From: Ga0077530 sp046293075
GTDB taxonomy: Bacteria; Pseudomonadota; Alphaproteobacteria; Rhizobiales; Hyphomicrobiaceae
Direction of reading: 5' to 3'
DNA: 64,000 nucleotides
Assembly: GCA_046293075.1 (NCBI GenBank)
Contig: JBKBPL010000016.1
Span: 28,070 to 92,069 of the forward strand
A program made the position numbers and the translations under genes. Position 1 is the stretch's first letter. Every line of letters starts with the position of its first letter. Below are positions 9,052 through 18,061 of the stretch, in pieces. The notes beneath the pieces are model-generated. The model did not search any database. It saw nothing but the letters and a program-made list of their open reading frames with translations, and was not told the DNA's origin.

Positions 9052-10902
9052 ATGACCAAGTGGCTTATTGCATTTCTGTTGGCGATGTTCGGCATCGTCG
9101 ACATCGCGAGCGCCCAGGATCGGTGGGCACGCATCGACACCGTGACGGCCCGCGTCGGAACGCAGCAGGTGCTCGTCGACGCCTCAGGCTGGGGCCAGCG
9201 CTGCAAGGGCATTCGGATCGCCGTCTCTGATGCGACGATTGCCATTGAGCGCATCTCCATCGTTTATGCGACGGGGCGCGTCCACGCCGAGGAGGTTTCG
9301 CCGCCCGTCAGGATTGCGCCCGGCACGCAGAGCCGCGTGTTTGCGCCGACGAACGAGGCGCAGCAGATCCGCCTGATCACGATCCGCTTCTCGCGCCTCG
9401 ACCGCTCGGCACGGCCGGCGACGATCGAGGTCTGGGGCCTGCAACCGCCTGCGCCGACGGTCGCACCGCCTGTCGCCAAGCGACCCGAGTTCAGGATGGA
9501 GACGCCGCCGGCGCCGGGCGGTGGCGCAGCCCAGCCTGCCCGGCCCCGCATCCAATCACAGCCACGCGAGTCCGTTGAGGCGCCGCGGCCAACGGTGCGC
9601 TCAGCGCCGCCACCGGCGGCGCAGCCCCGCATGCAGATGCAGTCGCGAGAACAGGTCGACGCCTCCCGTTCGGGTGACACGCCGCGGACGCGCAGCCTGC
9701 CAATGCCGGCGCCGAGCGCGCGCGCGCCTGAGGCCGCGCCGCCTCCGGTGGCATCGGCGCCTCCCGGTTCGCCGCCTTTGGCGGCGGAGGAGCGTGCCCC
9801 GGCGAAGGCAAAGAGCCGCTCCCTTGCGGCTGCAGGCGAGCCGCAGAAACCCTACAACGAGGTTGATGTCTTCTTCGGCACGGATCGCAAGCGCGAGGCG
9901 GACCGCAGCAAGTTCGGGCGGGCTGTTGCGGCCTTCGGGACGGCCCGCTCCAATACCCTGACGCTCGGCAAGGCCGTGGTGACCGTGCCCAAGGAGGGGC
10001 GTGAGAAGGGCTCCATCCCGCGCCCGGAGTGGGATCTCCTCATCGCCCGCTTCTCGTTGCGCGACGAGGATCTTTCACGCGACTTCACGGTGTTCGCGGT
10101 CGATGTGATGGACCGAAGCACGTTCGTCCGCGAGGCGCGCGCCAAGCTTGCCACGTCGAGCCGCTTTCAGGGTCAGGCCTTCGTTTTCGTTCACGGCTAT
10201 TTCGTGACGTTCGACGACGCGCTGTTCCGAGCGGCCCAGATTGCCCATGATCTCGAGTTCGATGGCGTGCCTTTTGTCTATAGCTGGCCTTCCGTCGCGG
10301 GCCTGACCGGCTATGTACTCGATCGCGGTCGGGCGCGTGATGCCCGTGACCATCTTCGCGACTTCGTCGACATCATCGCGAAGGAGAGCGGCGCGACGGA
10401 GGTCCATCTGATCGCGCACAGCATGGGCGCCGACCCGCTTCTTGAGGTGCTGCGCGACATCCAGCGCAGCGAGCCGCAGGTCGCGCGCGGCGAACGACCG
10501 CGCTTCGGTGAGATCATTCTTGCGGCGCCCGACGTCACGCGCGAGAGCTTCGAGTTGATCGCCGCCCAGATCACGGGGCTCAGGCGGGGCATGACGCTCT
10601 ATGCGTCCTCGAACGACCGGGCATTGGCGGCATCGCGTTGGACGCGGCTCGGAGAAAGCCCGGCAGGATACGTGCCCAGCAGTGGCCCCGTCGTTGTGCC
10701 AGGCGCGGCCGACACCATCGACATATCAAGCCTCGACACGAGCTTCTTCAGGGTGAACCACTCGACTTTTGCCGATCGCGAGGCGCTGCTCGGCGATATA
10801 CGCCGCCTGATCAGCAGTGGTTTGCGGCCGCCAAGCACGCGCGGCCCGGAGTTCGAACTGGTCCAGAGCGAGGGCGGGGCCTACTGGCGGTACAGGAAGT
10901 AA
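9052..10902 (+). CDS. Exported DUF900-type alpha/beta hydrolase with N-terminal beta domain
   Basis: A 616-residue protein with a Sec signal peptide (about residues 1-21, ending IASA before QDRW). An N-terminal domain of about 105 residues, rich in predicted beta strands, resembles DUF2541-like carbohydrate- or surface-type modules. A proline/alanine-rich linker follows (about 131-265). The C-terminal DUF900 alpha/beta-hydrolase domain begins at NEVDVFFGTDRK and has FVFVHGYFVTFDDA (oxyanion region, about 377-390) and the nucleophile elbow LIAHSMGAD with Ser457. Probably a periplasmic or envelope esterase/lipase; substrate unknown. I start at ATG 9052, directly before the signal peptide, not at an upstream GTG. 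It converges on the CoxM-like gene. Confidence 0.82.
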   Translation: MTKWLIAFLLAMFGIVDIASAQDRWARIDTVTARVGTQQVLVDASGWGQRCKGIRIAVSDATIAIERISIVYATGRVHAEEVSPPVRIAPGTQSRVFAPTNEAQQIRLITIRFSRLDRSARPATIEVWGLQPPAPTVAPPVAKRPEFRMETPPAPGGGAAQPARPRIQSQPRESVEAPRPTVRSAPPPAAQPRMQMQSREQVDASRSGDTPRTRSLPMPAPSARAPEAAPPPVASAPPGSPPLAAEERAPAKAKSRSLAAAGEPQKPYNEVDVFFGTDRKREADRSKFGRAVAAFGTARSNTLTLGKAVVTVPKEGREKGSIPRPEWDLLIARFSLRDEDLSRDFTVFAVDVMDRSTFVREARAKLATSSRFQGQAFVFVHGYFVTFDDALFRAAQIAHDLEFDGVPFVYSWPSVAGLTGYVLDRGRARDARDHLRDFVDIIAKESGATEVHLIAHSMGADPLLEVLRDIQRSEPQVARGERPRFGEIILAAPDVTRESFELIAAQITGLRRGMTLYASSNDRALAASRWTRLGESPAGYVPSSGPVVVPGAADTIDISSLDTSFFRVNHSTFADREALLGDIRRLISSGLRPPSTRGPEFELVQSEGGAYWRYRK

Positions 10903-10941
10903 TGGGGGCTGCGGCCACAGCTGCGGATCGCATCACAAGCG

Positions 10942-11748
10942 CTACGTCAGCGCCGCTGTGACCGCGCGGCGCGCCAGCACGCCAAGGAGCTGAGCGCGAT
11001 AGGCCGCGGGCGCGTGCATATCGGCAATGAGATCGTCGGGCGAGACCGCAATGCGCTCAATGGCCGCGGCGCTGAAGTCCTTTGACAGAGCGTCTTCCAT
11101 CTCAACGACGCGGAAGACGCCGGCCGCGCCGGCGCCGGTTGCCGCGACGCGCACGCCCTCGGAGCTCTGGCTCACCATGACGCCGACGAGCGCGAAGCGT
11201 GAGGCCGGATGCGCAAATTTCTCGTAGGCGGCCCGCTCCGGCACCGGGAAGGATACGGCGCGAATGATCTCGCCGTCCTCGAGTGCGGTCGTGAACAGCC
11301 CATTGAAGAAGTCATCGGCAGCGATGCTGCGGCTGTCGGTGTGGACGGTGGCGCCGAGGCCGAGCACAGCGGCCGGGTAATCGGCGGACGGATCGTTGTT
11401 GGCGAGTGAGCCGCCAAGCGTGCCGCGATTGCGCACCTGTGGATCGCCAATAAGACCAGCGAGGTGGGCGAGCGCCGGGATGAGGCGGCGTACGTCGGGC
11501 GAGGCCGCGACGTCCGCGTGGCGGGTCATGGCGCCAATGGTGAGCGTGCTTCCCTCGATGCGGATGCCGGAGAGCCCGGTGATCCTGCCGAGGTCGATGA
11601 CAGAGGCGGGCTGGGCAAGACGCTGCTTCATCACCGGGAGCAGGGTCTGACCGCCCGCAATATAGCGCGCATCGCCGCATGCCTCGTAGGCCTTGCGCGC
11701 TTGCGCGAGGTCCGCAGGGCGGATGTAGTCGAAAGCCTTGATGCCCAT
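10942..11748 (-). CDS. FAD-binding subunit of a xanthine-dehydrogenase-family enzyme (CoxM-like)
   Basis: A 268-residue medium subunit of the molybdenum hydroxylase family, passing electrons from 2Fe-2S clusters to FAD. The FAD motifs are AGGQTLLPVMKQRLA near residue 32 and TLGGSLANNDPSADYPA near residue 110. Its start lies 3 bp from the stop of the 2Fe-2S subunit gene, so the two are surely co-transcribed. The third, molybdopterin-binding subunit (CoxL/XdhB type) that normally completes the enzyme is not in this window. Downstream it converges on the DUF900 hydrolase gene. Confidence 0.9.
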   Translation of the reverse strand: MGIKAFDYIRPADLAQARKAYEACGDARYIAGGQTLLPVMKQRLAQPASVIDLGRITGLSGIRIEGSTLTIGAMTRHADVAASPDVRRLIPALAHLAGLIGDPQVRNRGTLGGSLANNDPSADYPAAVLGLGATVHTDSRSIAADDFFNGLFTTALEDGEIIRAVSFPVPERAAYEKFAHPASRFALVGVMVSQSSEGVRVAATGAGAAGVFRVVEMEDALSKDFSAAAIERIAVSPDDLIADMHAPAAYRAQLLGVLARRAVTAALT

Positions 11749-11751
11749 GGC

Positions 11752-12237
<486 letters not shown>

Positions 12238-12242
12238 GGGTC

Positions 12243-12280
12243 GGTCGATCTCCTGGTCGATCGGTTGGTCGATCTCCTGG
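12243..12280 (-). repeat. Tandem 14-base duplication in coxS-like leader
   Basis: The 14-mer GGTCGATCTCCTGG occurs at 12243-12256 and again at 12267-12280 (24-base period, plus-strand reading). On the gene strand this duplicates an AGGAG ribosome-binding core ahead of the CoxS-like start. It could also encode repeated Gln-Glu-Ile-Asp units if translation began at 12294. Confidence 0.6.
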
Positions 12281-12448
12281 GACGCAGTGCTCATGGCGGT
12301 GCGCAGGGAGCGCGTACCGGCCTGCGTAATGAGCGGCAAGTGAGCGGGAACGCCCGGACCGGACGGCCACGCGCTCGTCCGGACAAAAACGAAGTTAGCG
12401 CGGCGAGCCGGCCGTGCCAACCCCTGCGCGGCGGCTGGTCAGGCCTGC

Positions 12449-13492
12449 TCAGGACGCGGGTGCGGCGGGCAGTTCGACGATCGCGCGCCAGCGGCCATCG
12501 ATCCCGTAAGCCATGTGCAGGTGCGTGCCGAGCAGCGTCACGAGCGTGCGGGCCACCGCCACTTGGAGGGCGCCGGGACCACGATCGGCGCCGCAATCGA
12601 CGCGGCCGGCAGCGCGTGCGCCGGCTTCCGCGTCGCCGTGGGTCAGCGTCACCATCAGCTCGACGGTCCCGGAGCAGGGCGTCAGCTCAACATGAATGCC
12701 GGCGCCAGCGTCGGCCTGGGCAAGCGCGCCGCTGACGATGCGGGCAACGGCATGGTGCAGGGCGGTCGCTTCCGAAAGCACGGCGCGGTCCGTACCCGTT
12801 TGCCAGCTCAGCGCCACGGCCTTGGACTTTGCCTCCGGCCCGGCCTGACGGAGACAGTCGCGCACGATGGTCTCGAGATCGACCGGCTGATGAGGGGAGA
12901 ATGCGGCGGCGGCGACGGCACTCGTCAGCGTCAGCATATCCTCAGTGGCGCGAAGGAGGGCCTGTCCTCCTTCGAGGATATGGACCGCGCTGTCGCGATA
13001 GCGTGCGGCTCCAACCGGCCCCAGGATCTCGTGGCGGATGGCCTCGGCATTGCCGAGGATGGCATTGAGAGGCGTGCGCAGCTCGTGGCTCATGAGCGCG
13101 AGGACGCCCGACACCTCGCGGCGGACGCCGTCCATAGGCAGCGTGTCGGTCCTGGCGATGTCGGTGATGGTACGGGGGCGGGCATCGGCACGGGCGCGCT
13201 CGGGCCGGCTGAGTGAGGCGGGGCCTTCGGCCGCACGCAGCATGAGCATCAGGGCGACGGCCGCAGCACTGAGGCAGAGGGCGGCGCCGGGCATGGCGCC
13301 GATGACGTCACTGAGGACCATGGTGACGGCGACGGCGAGCGCGAGGTGGGCGAGAGCCAGCGCCGCATGAAGACTCCGGTCTCGGACGATGCGGCGGAGG
13401 TCGATGCGGCGGGCAAGGGCGGCGTAATCCCCGATCTGATCCCTGGCGCCGGCAAATAGCTCGCGCCGGACCATCGAAACCGCCCGCACCAT
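12449..13492 (-). CDS. Membrane histidine kinase-like protein with degenerate ATPase domain
   Basis: A 347-residue protein with two hydrophobic segments (about 41-60 and 66-86). It has a clear HisKA dimerisation/phosphoacceptor motif, LALMSHELRTPLNAILG, with His136. The C-terminal third has roughly the length of a HATPase_c domain, but I cannot find the N-box asparagine, a DxGxG G1 box or a G2 box; the expected regions read ARIVSGALAQ and DCGADRGPG. It may therefore be a pseudokinase or phosphotransfer/phosphatase protein. No response regulator is adjacent. The downstream CoxS-like gene lies about 210 bp away on the same strand. Confidence 0.72.
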   Translation of the reverse strand: MVRAVSMVRRELFAGARDQIGDYAALARRIDLRRIVRDRSLHAALALAHLALAVAVTMVLSDVIGAMPGAALCLSAAAVALMLMLRAAEGPASLSRPERARADARPRTITDIARTDTLPMDGVRREVSGVLALMSHELRTPLNAILGNAEAIRHEILGPVGAARYRDSAVHILEGGQALLRATEDMLTLTSAVAAAAFSPHQPVDLETIVRDCLRQAGPEAKSKAVALSWQTGTDRAVLSEATALHHAVARIVSGALAQADAGAGIHVELTPCSGTVELMVTLTHGDAEAGARAAGRVDCGADRGPGALQVAVARTLVTLLGTHLHMAYGIDGRWRAIVELPAAPAS

Positions 13493-13643
13493 TTCAGCCC
13501 CCGTCCTGTGCGTGTTGCAGGTGAGCCGGGGCCCCCAAGCACCCGAATCACAAGGGCATTATCGCTGCAGGAATCGCGGGCTGTCGAGTTTAATGTTTTG
13601 GTAATACTTGCAGATCGCAGCCGAATTCGACCCGCGACAAGTA

Positions 13644-16289
13644 TTAGTCGAGCATCTTCGAGACGATCTCGCGCACATCGTTTGAGAGCTCGGGCGTAGA
13701 TGCAATCTTCTCCAGCGCGTGCAAGGCCAAGCGCCTCCTTCCGCTTTCTAGGGCACGCCAGCTTCGAAATGCGCCGAGGATGCGCGCCGCGACCTGTGGG
13801 TTGATCTTGTCAAGCTCAACAACGCGCTCAGCAACGAAAGCATATCCCTTGCCATCGGGACGGTTGAACTGCAGAGGATTGCCGCTGGCGAAGGTGCCGA
13901 TGAGGGCATAGACATTGTTCGGCGTGCGCATCGAGAAGAGCGGATGCGCGGTGAGCTGCTTCACCGTGCGCAGCGCCGATGGAAGCGGCGAGGAGGCCTG
14001 CAGAGCGAACCAGTTGGCAATGACGAGATGGTCGTCCTTCCAGCGCGCATAGAAGCGGTCGAATGCCGCCGTGCGCTCGGGCACGCTCAAGGTCGACAGA
14101 ATGGTGAGTGCGCCGATCTCGTCCGTGGCATTGCGCGCCTCTTTGAAATGGCGCATGACGCGGGCGATGTCGGCGGGCAGGCCGCGCGCGGCGAGGAGCG
14201 AGAGCGCGCCGAGCCGTAACGCGCGCAGGCCGGCGCTCTTCGGATCGGGCGCGTAGCGCGGGCCGCTGTCGCTGGCCTTATAAATCTCGGCGAGGTGTTC
14301 GCCGAGCTCGCTCCCGATCGCCTTGCGGAGCCAGCGGCGCGCGCGATGGACGAGTGCAGGATCCACGTCGCGCGCGAGGACGCGAGCAATATCGCTCTCG
14401 CTTGGCACGGCGAGCACCTGGGCGATGTACGCAGGCTCGAGGCTCTTATCGGCAAGCACGGCCGAGAGCGCGCTGCAAAAGCCGGCCGGACGCGCCGGGC
14501 GCTGTCCCTTGCGCAGGACCTTCACCGCGCCGACGAGGATGCGCATGGCATAATCCTGTGACGCCTGCCAGCGATTGAAGCCATCGCTGTCGTGCGTCAT
14601 GAGAAACTCGAGCTGGCGCTCGCTGTGGTTGATCGTAAGGTTCACCGGCGCCGAGAACTCGCGCAGGAGCGAGGCGACCGGCTTCGATGGAATATCGAGG
14701 AAGGTCCACCGCTCGGCGCGCTTCGTCATCTCGAGCACGCCATCCGACACATCGCGGCCGTTCGCGAGCTTGAGCGGCAGTTCCTGGCCATTGGCGCTGA
14801 TGAGGCCGATCTTCAGCGGCAGCGGCACGGGCTTCTTCCTGGGAGCACCCGGCGAGGGGCCGTGGACCTGTTCGACCTCGAGCGTCGCGGTCTTCGCGCG
14901 GGCATCGTACTTCAGGCTGCACACGAGCTCGGGCGTGCCCGGCTGGTTGTACCAGTTCATGAACGGGTCGAGATTGCGTCCGCTGACGTCGGCAAAGCAC
15001 TGAAGAAACTGCTCGACGGTTGCCGCCTCGCCGTCGTGGCGCTCGAAGTAGAGGTCCATGCCCCGGCGGAAGGTCTCGCGCCCGAGCATGGTCGCGAGCA
15101 TACGTACGAGCTCTGCGCCCTTCTCGTAGACCGTTGCTGTGTAGAAGTTATTGATCTCGATATAGCTCTGCGGACGCACGGGGTGCGCGAGGGGGCCCGC
15201 GTCCTCGGGAAATTGGCGCGTCTTGAGCCGGCGCACGTCGTGGATACGCTGCACGGTGCGCGAGTGTGTATCGGCTGAGAATTCCTGGTCGCGGTACACG
15301 GTCAGCCCTTCCTTGAGACAGAGCTGGAACCAGTCGCGGCAGGTGATGCGGTTGCCCGTCCAGTTATGGAAGTACTCGTGTGCGATGACGCGCTCGATGT
15401 CGGCGTGGGCGGCATCGGTCGTCGTTTCGGGCTTGGCGAGCACGAGGCGGTCATTGAAGATGTTGAGCCCCTTGTTCTCCATCGCGCCCATGTTGAAGTC
15501 GGAGACAGCAACGATGTTGAACACATCGAGGTCGTATTCGCGGCCGAAGCGCTCCTCGTCCCACTTCATGGCGCGCTTGAGCGCATCCATGGCCCAGGCA
15601 CAGCGGTCCTCCTTGCCGGGCTCCACATAGATCGCGAGGTCGACCTTGCGGCCGGACATCGTCTTGAACGTGTCGCGGTGCGCCGCGAGCCTGCCGCCGA
15701 CGAGCGCGAAGAGGTAGGCCGGCTTGGGATGCGGGTCATGCCAGACGGCAAAGTGCCGGCCACCCGCGAGGCGTCCTTCCTTGACGAGATTTCCATTCGA
15801 GAGCAGGACGGGTGCGGTATCGCGGTCGGCTTCGATGCGCGTCGTATAGGTCGCGAGCACGTCGGGCCGGTCGAGATAATAGGTAATGCGGCGGAAGCCT
15901 TCGGCCTCGCACTGCGTGCAGTAGATCTCCCGTGAGCGATAGAGACCGCTGAGCGCCGTGTTCGCCTCCGGATTGCAAAAGGTTTCGATGTGGAGCTTGA
16001 AGGGGCGGTCGGGCACGCGCGGTATGGTGAGCGACTGTGCCGTCAGCTTGTAGGCCACGGGATCGAGCGCCTTGCCGTCGAGCTCGATCGCACTCAGTTC
16101 CAGCAGCTCGCCATCGAGGACGAGCGGGCCGCCCGACTTGCGCGCGGCCGGATTGGGCCGCAGGCTCATGGTCGCGCGCACACGCGTGCTCGTCGGATGC
16201 AGCACGACGTCGAGGTCCACCGTGTCGATCCGGTACGGCGGCGGCGTGTAGTTCTTGAGCAGTATCGGCTGCGGCTTCTCGGGTTTCAT
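13644..16289 (-). CDS. pepN: Aminopeptidase N (M1 family zinc metallopeptidase)
   Basis: An 881-residue cytosolic aminopeptidase of the proteobacterial PepN group, trimming N-terminal residues from peptides. The substrate-binding GAMENKGLN is at about 268-276. The zinc site HEYFHNWTGN (HExxH at 304-308) has the third ligand Glu at about 327 in CLKEGLTVYRDQEFS. The positions match those of Escherichia coli PepN closely, and the C-terminal helical domain is complete. The start ATG 16289 opens the conserved N-terminal beta domain (PPPYRIDTVDLDV). It is divergent from the crotonase gene. Confidence 0.97.
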   Translation of the reverse strand: MKPEKPQPILLKNYTPPPYRIDTVDLDVVLHPTSTRVRATMSLRPNPAARKSGGPLVLDGELLELSAIELDGKALDPVAYKLTAQSLTIPRVPDRPFKLHIETFCNPEANTALSGLYRSREIYCTQCEAEGFRRITYYLDRPDVLATYTTRIEADRDTAPVLLSNGNLVKEGRLAGGRHFAVWHDPHPKPAYLFALVGGRLAAHRDTFKTMSGRKVDLAIYVEPGKEDRCAWAMDALKRAMKWDEERFGREYDLDVFNIVAVSDFNMGAMENKGLNIFNDRLVLAKPETTTDAAHADIERVIAHEYFHNWTGNRITCRDWFQLCLKEGLTVYRDQEFSADTHSRTVQRIHDVRRLKTRQFPEDAGPLAHPVRPQSYIEINNFYTATVYEKGAELVRMLATMLGRETFRRGMDLYFERHDGEAATVEQFLQCFADVSGRNLDPFMNWYNQPGTPELVCSLKYDARAKTATLEVEQVHGPSPGAPRKKPVPLPLKIGLISANGQELPLKLANGRDVSDGVLEMTKRAERWTFLDIPSKPVASLLREFSAPVNLTINHSERQLEFLMTHDSDGFNRWQASQDYAMRILVGAVKVLRKGQRPARPAGFCSALSAVLADKSLEPAYIAQVLAVPSESDIARVLARDVDPALVHRARRWLRKAIGSELGEHLAEIYKASDSGPRYAPDPKSAGLRALRLGALSLLAARGLPADIARVMRHFKEARNATDEIGALTILSTLSVPERTAAFDRFYARWKDDHLVIANWFALQASSPLPSALRTVKQLTAHPLFSMRTPNNVYALIGTFASGNPLQFNRPDGKGYAFVAERVVELDKINPQVAARILGAFRSWRALESGRRRLALHALEKIASTPELSNDVREIVSKMLD

Positions 16290-16474
16290 AGGGTCGGTCC
16301 ATGGCTGGCACCGGAGCTTGCGGCGCCGCTGAAGATATTTTGGGGCCTTCTCGCGGCTTGGCCAACCGGATTTCGCTGGCAGGCGGCTACTCCATGCCTT
16401 TCATTTGGAGTTGTTGCACGCAGCCCCCGCGCCGCCTAGAGGTGGCTCGGGAGACGCATCCAAGGAAAACGCCA

Positions 16475-17284
16475 ATGACCGAGCGCTATGCCCATTACAA
16501 GGCCCTGAAGTTCGCCCGCCCGCGCCCGCGCGTGCTAGAGGTGATCATGTCCACCCCCGGCAAGCTCAACGCGCTCGACGAGGTTGGGCATCGCGAGATC
16601 TCCGAGGTCTGGCGCGATATCGACCGCGACCCCGAAACCTCGGTCGCGCTGCTGCGCGGGGAGGGCGGGGTGTTCTCGGCCGGGGGCGACCTCTCCATGA
16701 TCAAGCGGATGCACGAGAGCTGGGATGTGCGCACGCGCATCTGGCGCGAGGCGAGCGATCTCGTCTACAATGTCATCAACTGCGCAAAGCCGGTTGTCGC
16801 AGCGATCGAGGGGCCGTGCGTCGGCGCCGGGCTCGCCGCGGCCATGCTCTCCGATGTCACGGTCGCAGGCCGCAAGGCGCGCATCATCGATGGACACACG
16901 CGGCTCGGTGTTGCGGCAGGGGATCACGCGGCAATCATCTGGCCGCTGCTCGTTGGCATGGCCAAGGCAAAGTACTACCTCATGCTGAACGATCCGTTGA
17001 CGGGCGAAGAAGCCGAGCGCATCGGTCTCGTATCGCTCGTCGCCGACGACGATAAGGTCATCGAGACGGCGCTCAATGTCGCCGAGCGTCTGGTCGCGAT
17101 GCCGCCCGCAGCGGTCCGCTGGACGAAGTGGTCGCTCAACAACTGGCTGCGCATGGCGGGGCCGACGTTCGATGCCTCGCTCGCCATGGAGTTCATGGGC
17201 TTCTCCGGCCCCGAGGCCAAGGAAGGCATGACCGCGCTCAGGGAGAAGCGGCGGCCGGTGTTCGATCCCAAGGATCCTTTCTGA
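16475..17284 (+). CDS. Enoyl-CoA hydratase/isomerase (crotonase) family protein
   Basis: A 269-residue crotonase-fold protein acting on acyl-CoA substrates. The two oxyanion-hole segments are visible: FSAGGDLSMIK and GPCVGAGLAAAM. The start at ATG 16475 follows AAGGA; upstream in-frame codons look non-coding. The usual catalytic glutamates are not clearly placed (the second site reads GHTRLGVAAGDH), so isomerase, hydratase and hydrolase activities all remain possible. It is convergent with an SDR gene 7 bp away and sits beside other acyl-CoA genes. Confidence 0.85.
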   Translation: MTERYAHYKALKFARPRPRVLEVIMSTPGKLNALDEVGHREISEVWRDIDRDPETSVALLRGEGGVFSAGGDLSMIKRMHESWDVRTRIWREASDLVYNVINCAKPVVAAIEGPCVGAGLAAAMLSDVTVAGRKARIIDGHTRLGVAAGDHAAIIWPLLVGMAKAKYYLMLNDPLTGEEAERIGLVSLVADDDKVIETALNVAERLVAMPPAAVRWTKWSLNNWLRMAGPTFDASLAMEFMGFSGPEAKEGMTALREKRRPVFDPKDPF

Positions 17285-17291
17285 TCGCGCC

Positions 17292-18044
17292 TCAGAACTG
17301 ATACCGCCGCAAGCCGCCGTCGACGGGGATCACGGCGCCGGTGATGTAGGCCGCGCGCGGCGAGACGAGGAACGCAACCAGGTTCGCGATGTCCTCGGGC
17401 TCGCCATAGCGACCGACCGGGATCTCGTTCTCCGCCTGCCACTGGCGATACTCGGGCGTGTAGTTGCGGCGGATCTGCTCGCTCATGATGCGCCCGGGCG
17501 GGATCGAGTTCACGGTGATGCCGGCCTTGCCGACCTCGCGTGAAAGCCCCTTGGCCCAGGCGTGCATGGCGGCCTTGGCAGCGAAGGCGCCGTTCACGCC
17601 CTCGGGCTCGGATTTCCCGGTGATGTTGACGATGCGGCCCCATTTCCGCGCGATCATCTGGTCGAGGAGGCGGTGCGTGAGCTGGCGCTGGCGCGTGAAG
17701 TTGAGCGTCATGGCCTCGGTCCACTGATCCTCGCTCGCGTCCTTGCCGAACTGGCGGCTGCCGCCAGCGTTGTTGACCAGGATCTCGACCGAACCGAGCC
17801 CGGCAAGCGCCTTGCCCGCGATCTGCTCGGCGGCATCCTCGGCCATGATGTCCTGCTGAATGAGCACCGGCGCCGTGCCGCCTGCCGCTGTGATCTCGCC
17901 GGCCAGATCCTCAAGCAGGTTCAGGCGCCGCGCGACGAGCGCAAGGCGCACGCCTTCTGCAGCGAGCACCTTGGCAATGCCACGGCCGATGCCCATGCTG
18001 GCACCCGTGACGAGCGCGCTTCTGCCCGCAATGCCGAGATCCAT
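17292..18044 (-). CDS. SDR family oxidoreductase (FabG-like) with atypical active site
   Basis: A 250-residue classical-length short-chain dehydrogenase. The cofactor motif TGASMGIGRG is at about 13-22, NNAGG at about 91-95, and a C-terminal GxxxPVDGG-type end reads GAVIPVDGGLR. The active-site stretch reads ITGKSEPEGVNGAFAAK: the expected Tyr of YxxxK falls on Ala153 (Phe at 154) while Lys157 is kept, and the canonical Ser is not obvious. It may be a divergent enzyme or a non-catalytic member. It lies 17 bp downstream of the NDP-forming synthetase on the same strand and is probably co-transcribed. Confidence 0.82.
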   Translation of the reverse strand: MDLGIAGRSALVTGASMGIGRGIAKVLAAEGVRLALVARRLNLLEDLAGEITAAGGTAPVLIQQDIMAEDAAEQIAGKALAGLGSVEILVNNAGGSRQFGKDASEDQWTEAMTLNFTRQRQLTHRLLDQMIARKWGRIVNITGKSEPEGVNGAFAAKAAMHAWAKGLSREVGKAGITVNSIPPGRIMSEQIRRNYTPEYRQWQAENEIPVGRYGEPEDIANLVAFLVSPRAAYITGAVIPVDGGLRRYQF

Positions 18045-18061
18045 GGCGGCTCTCCTCTCTC

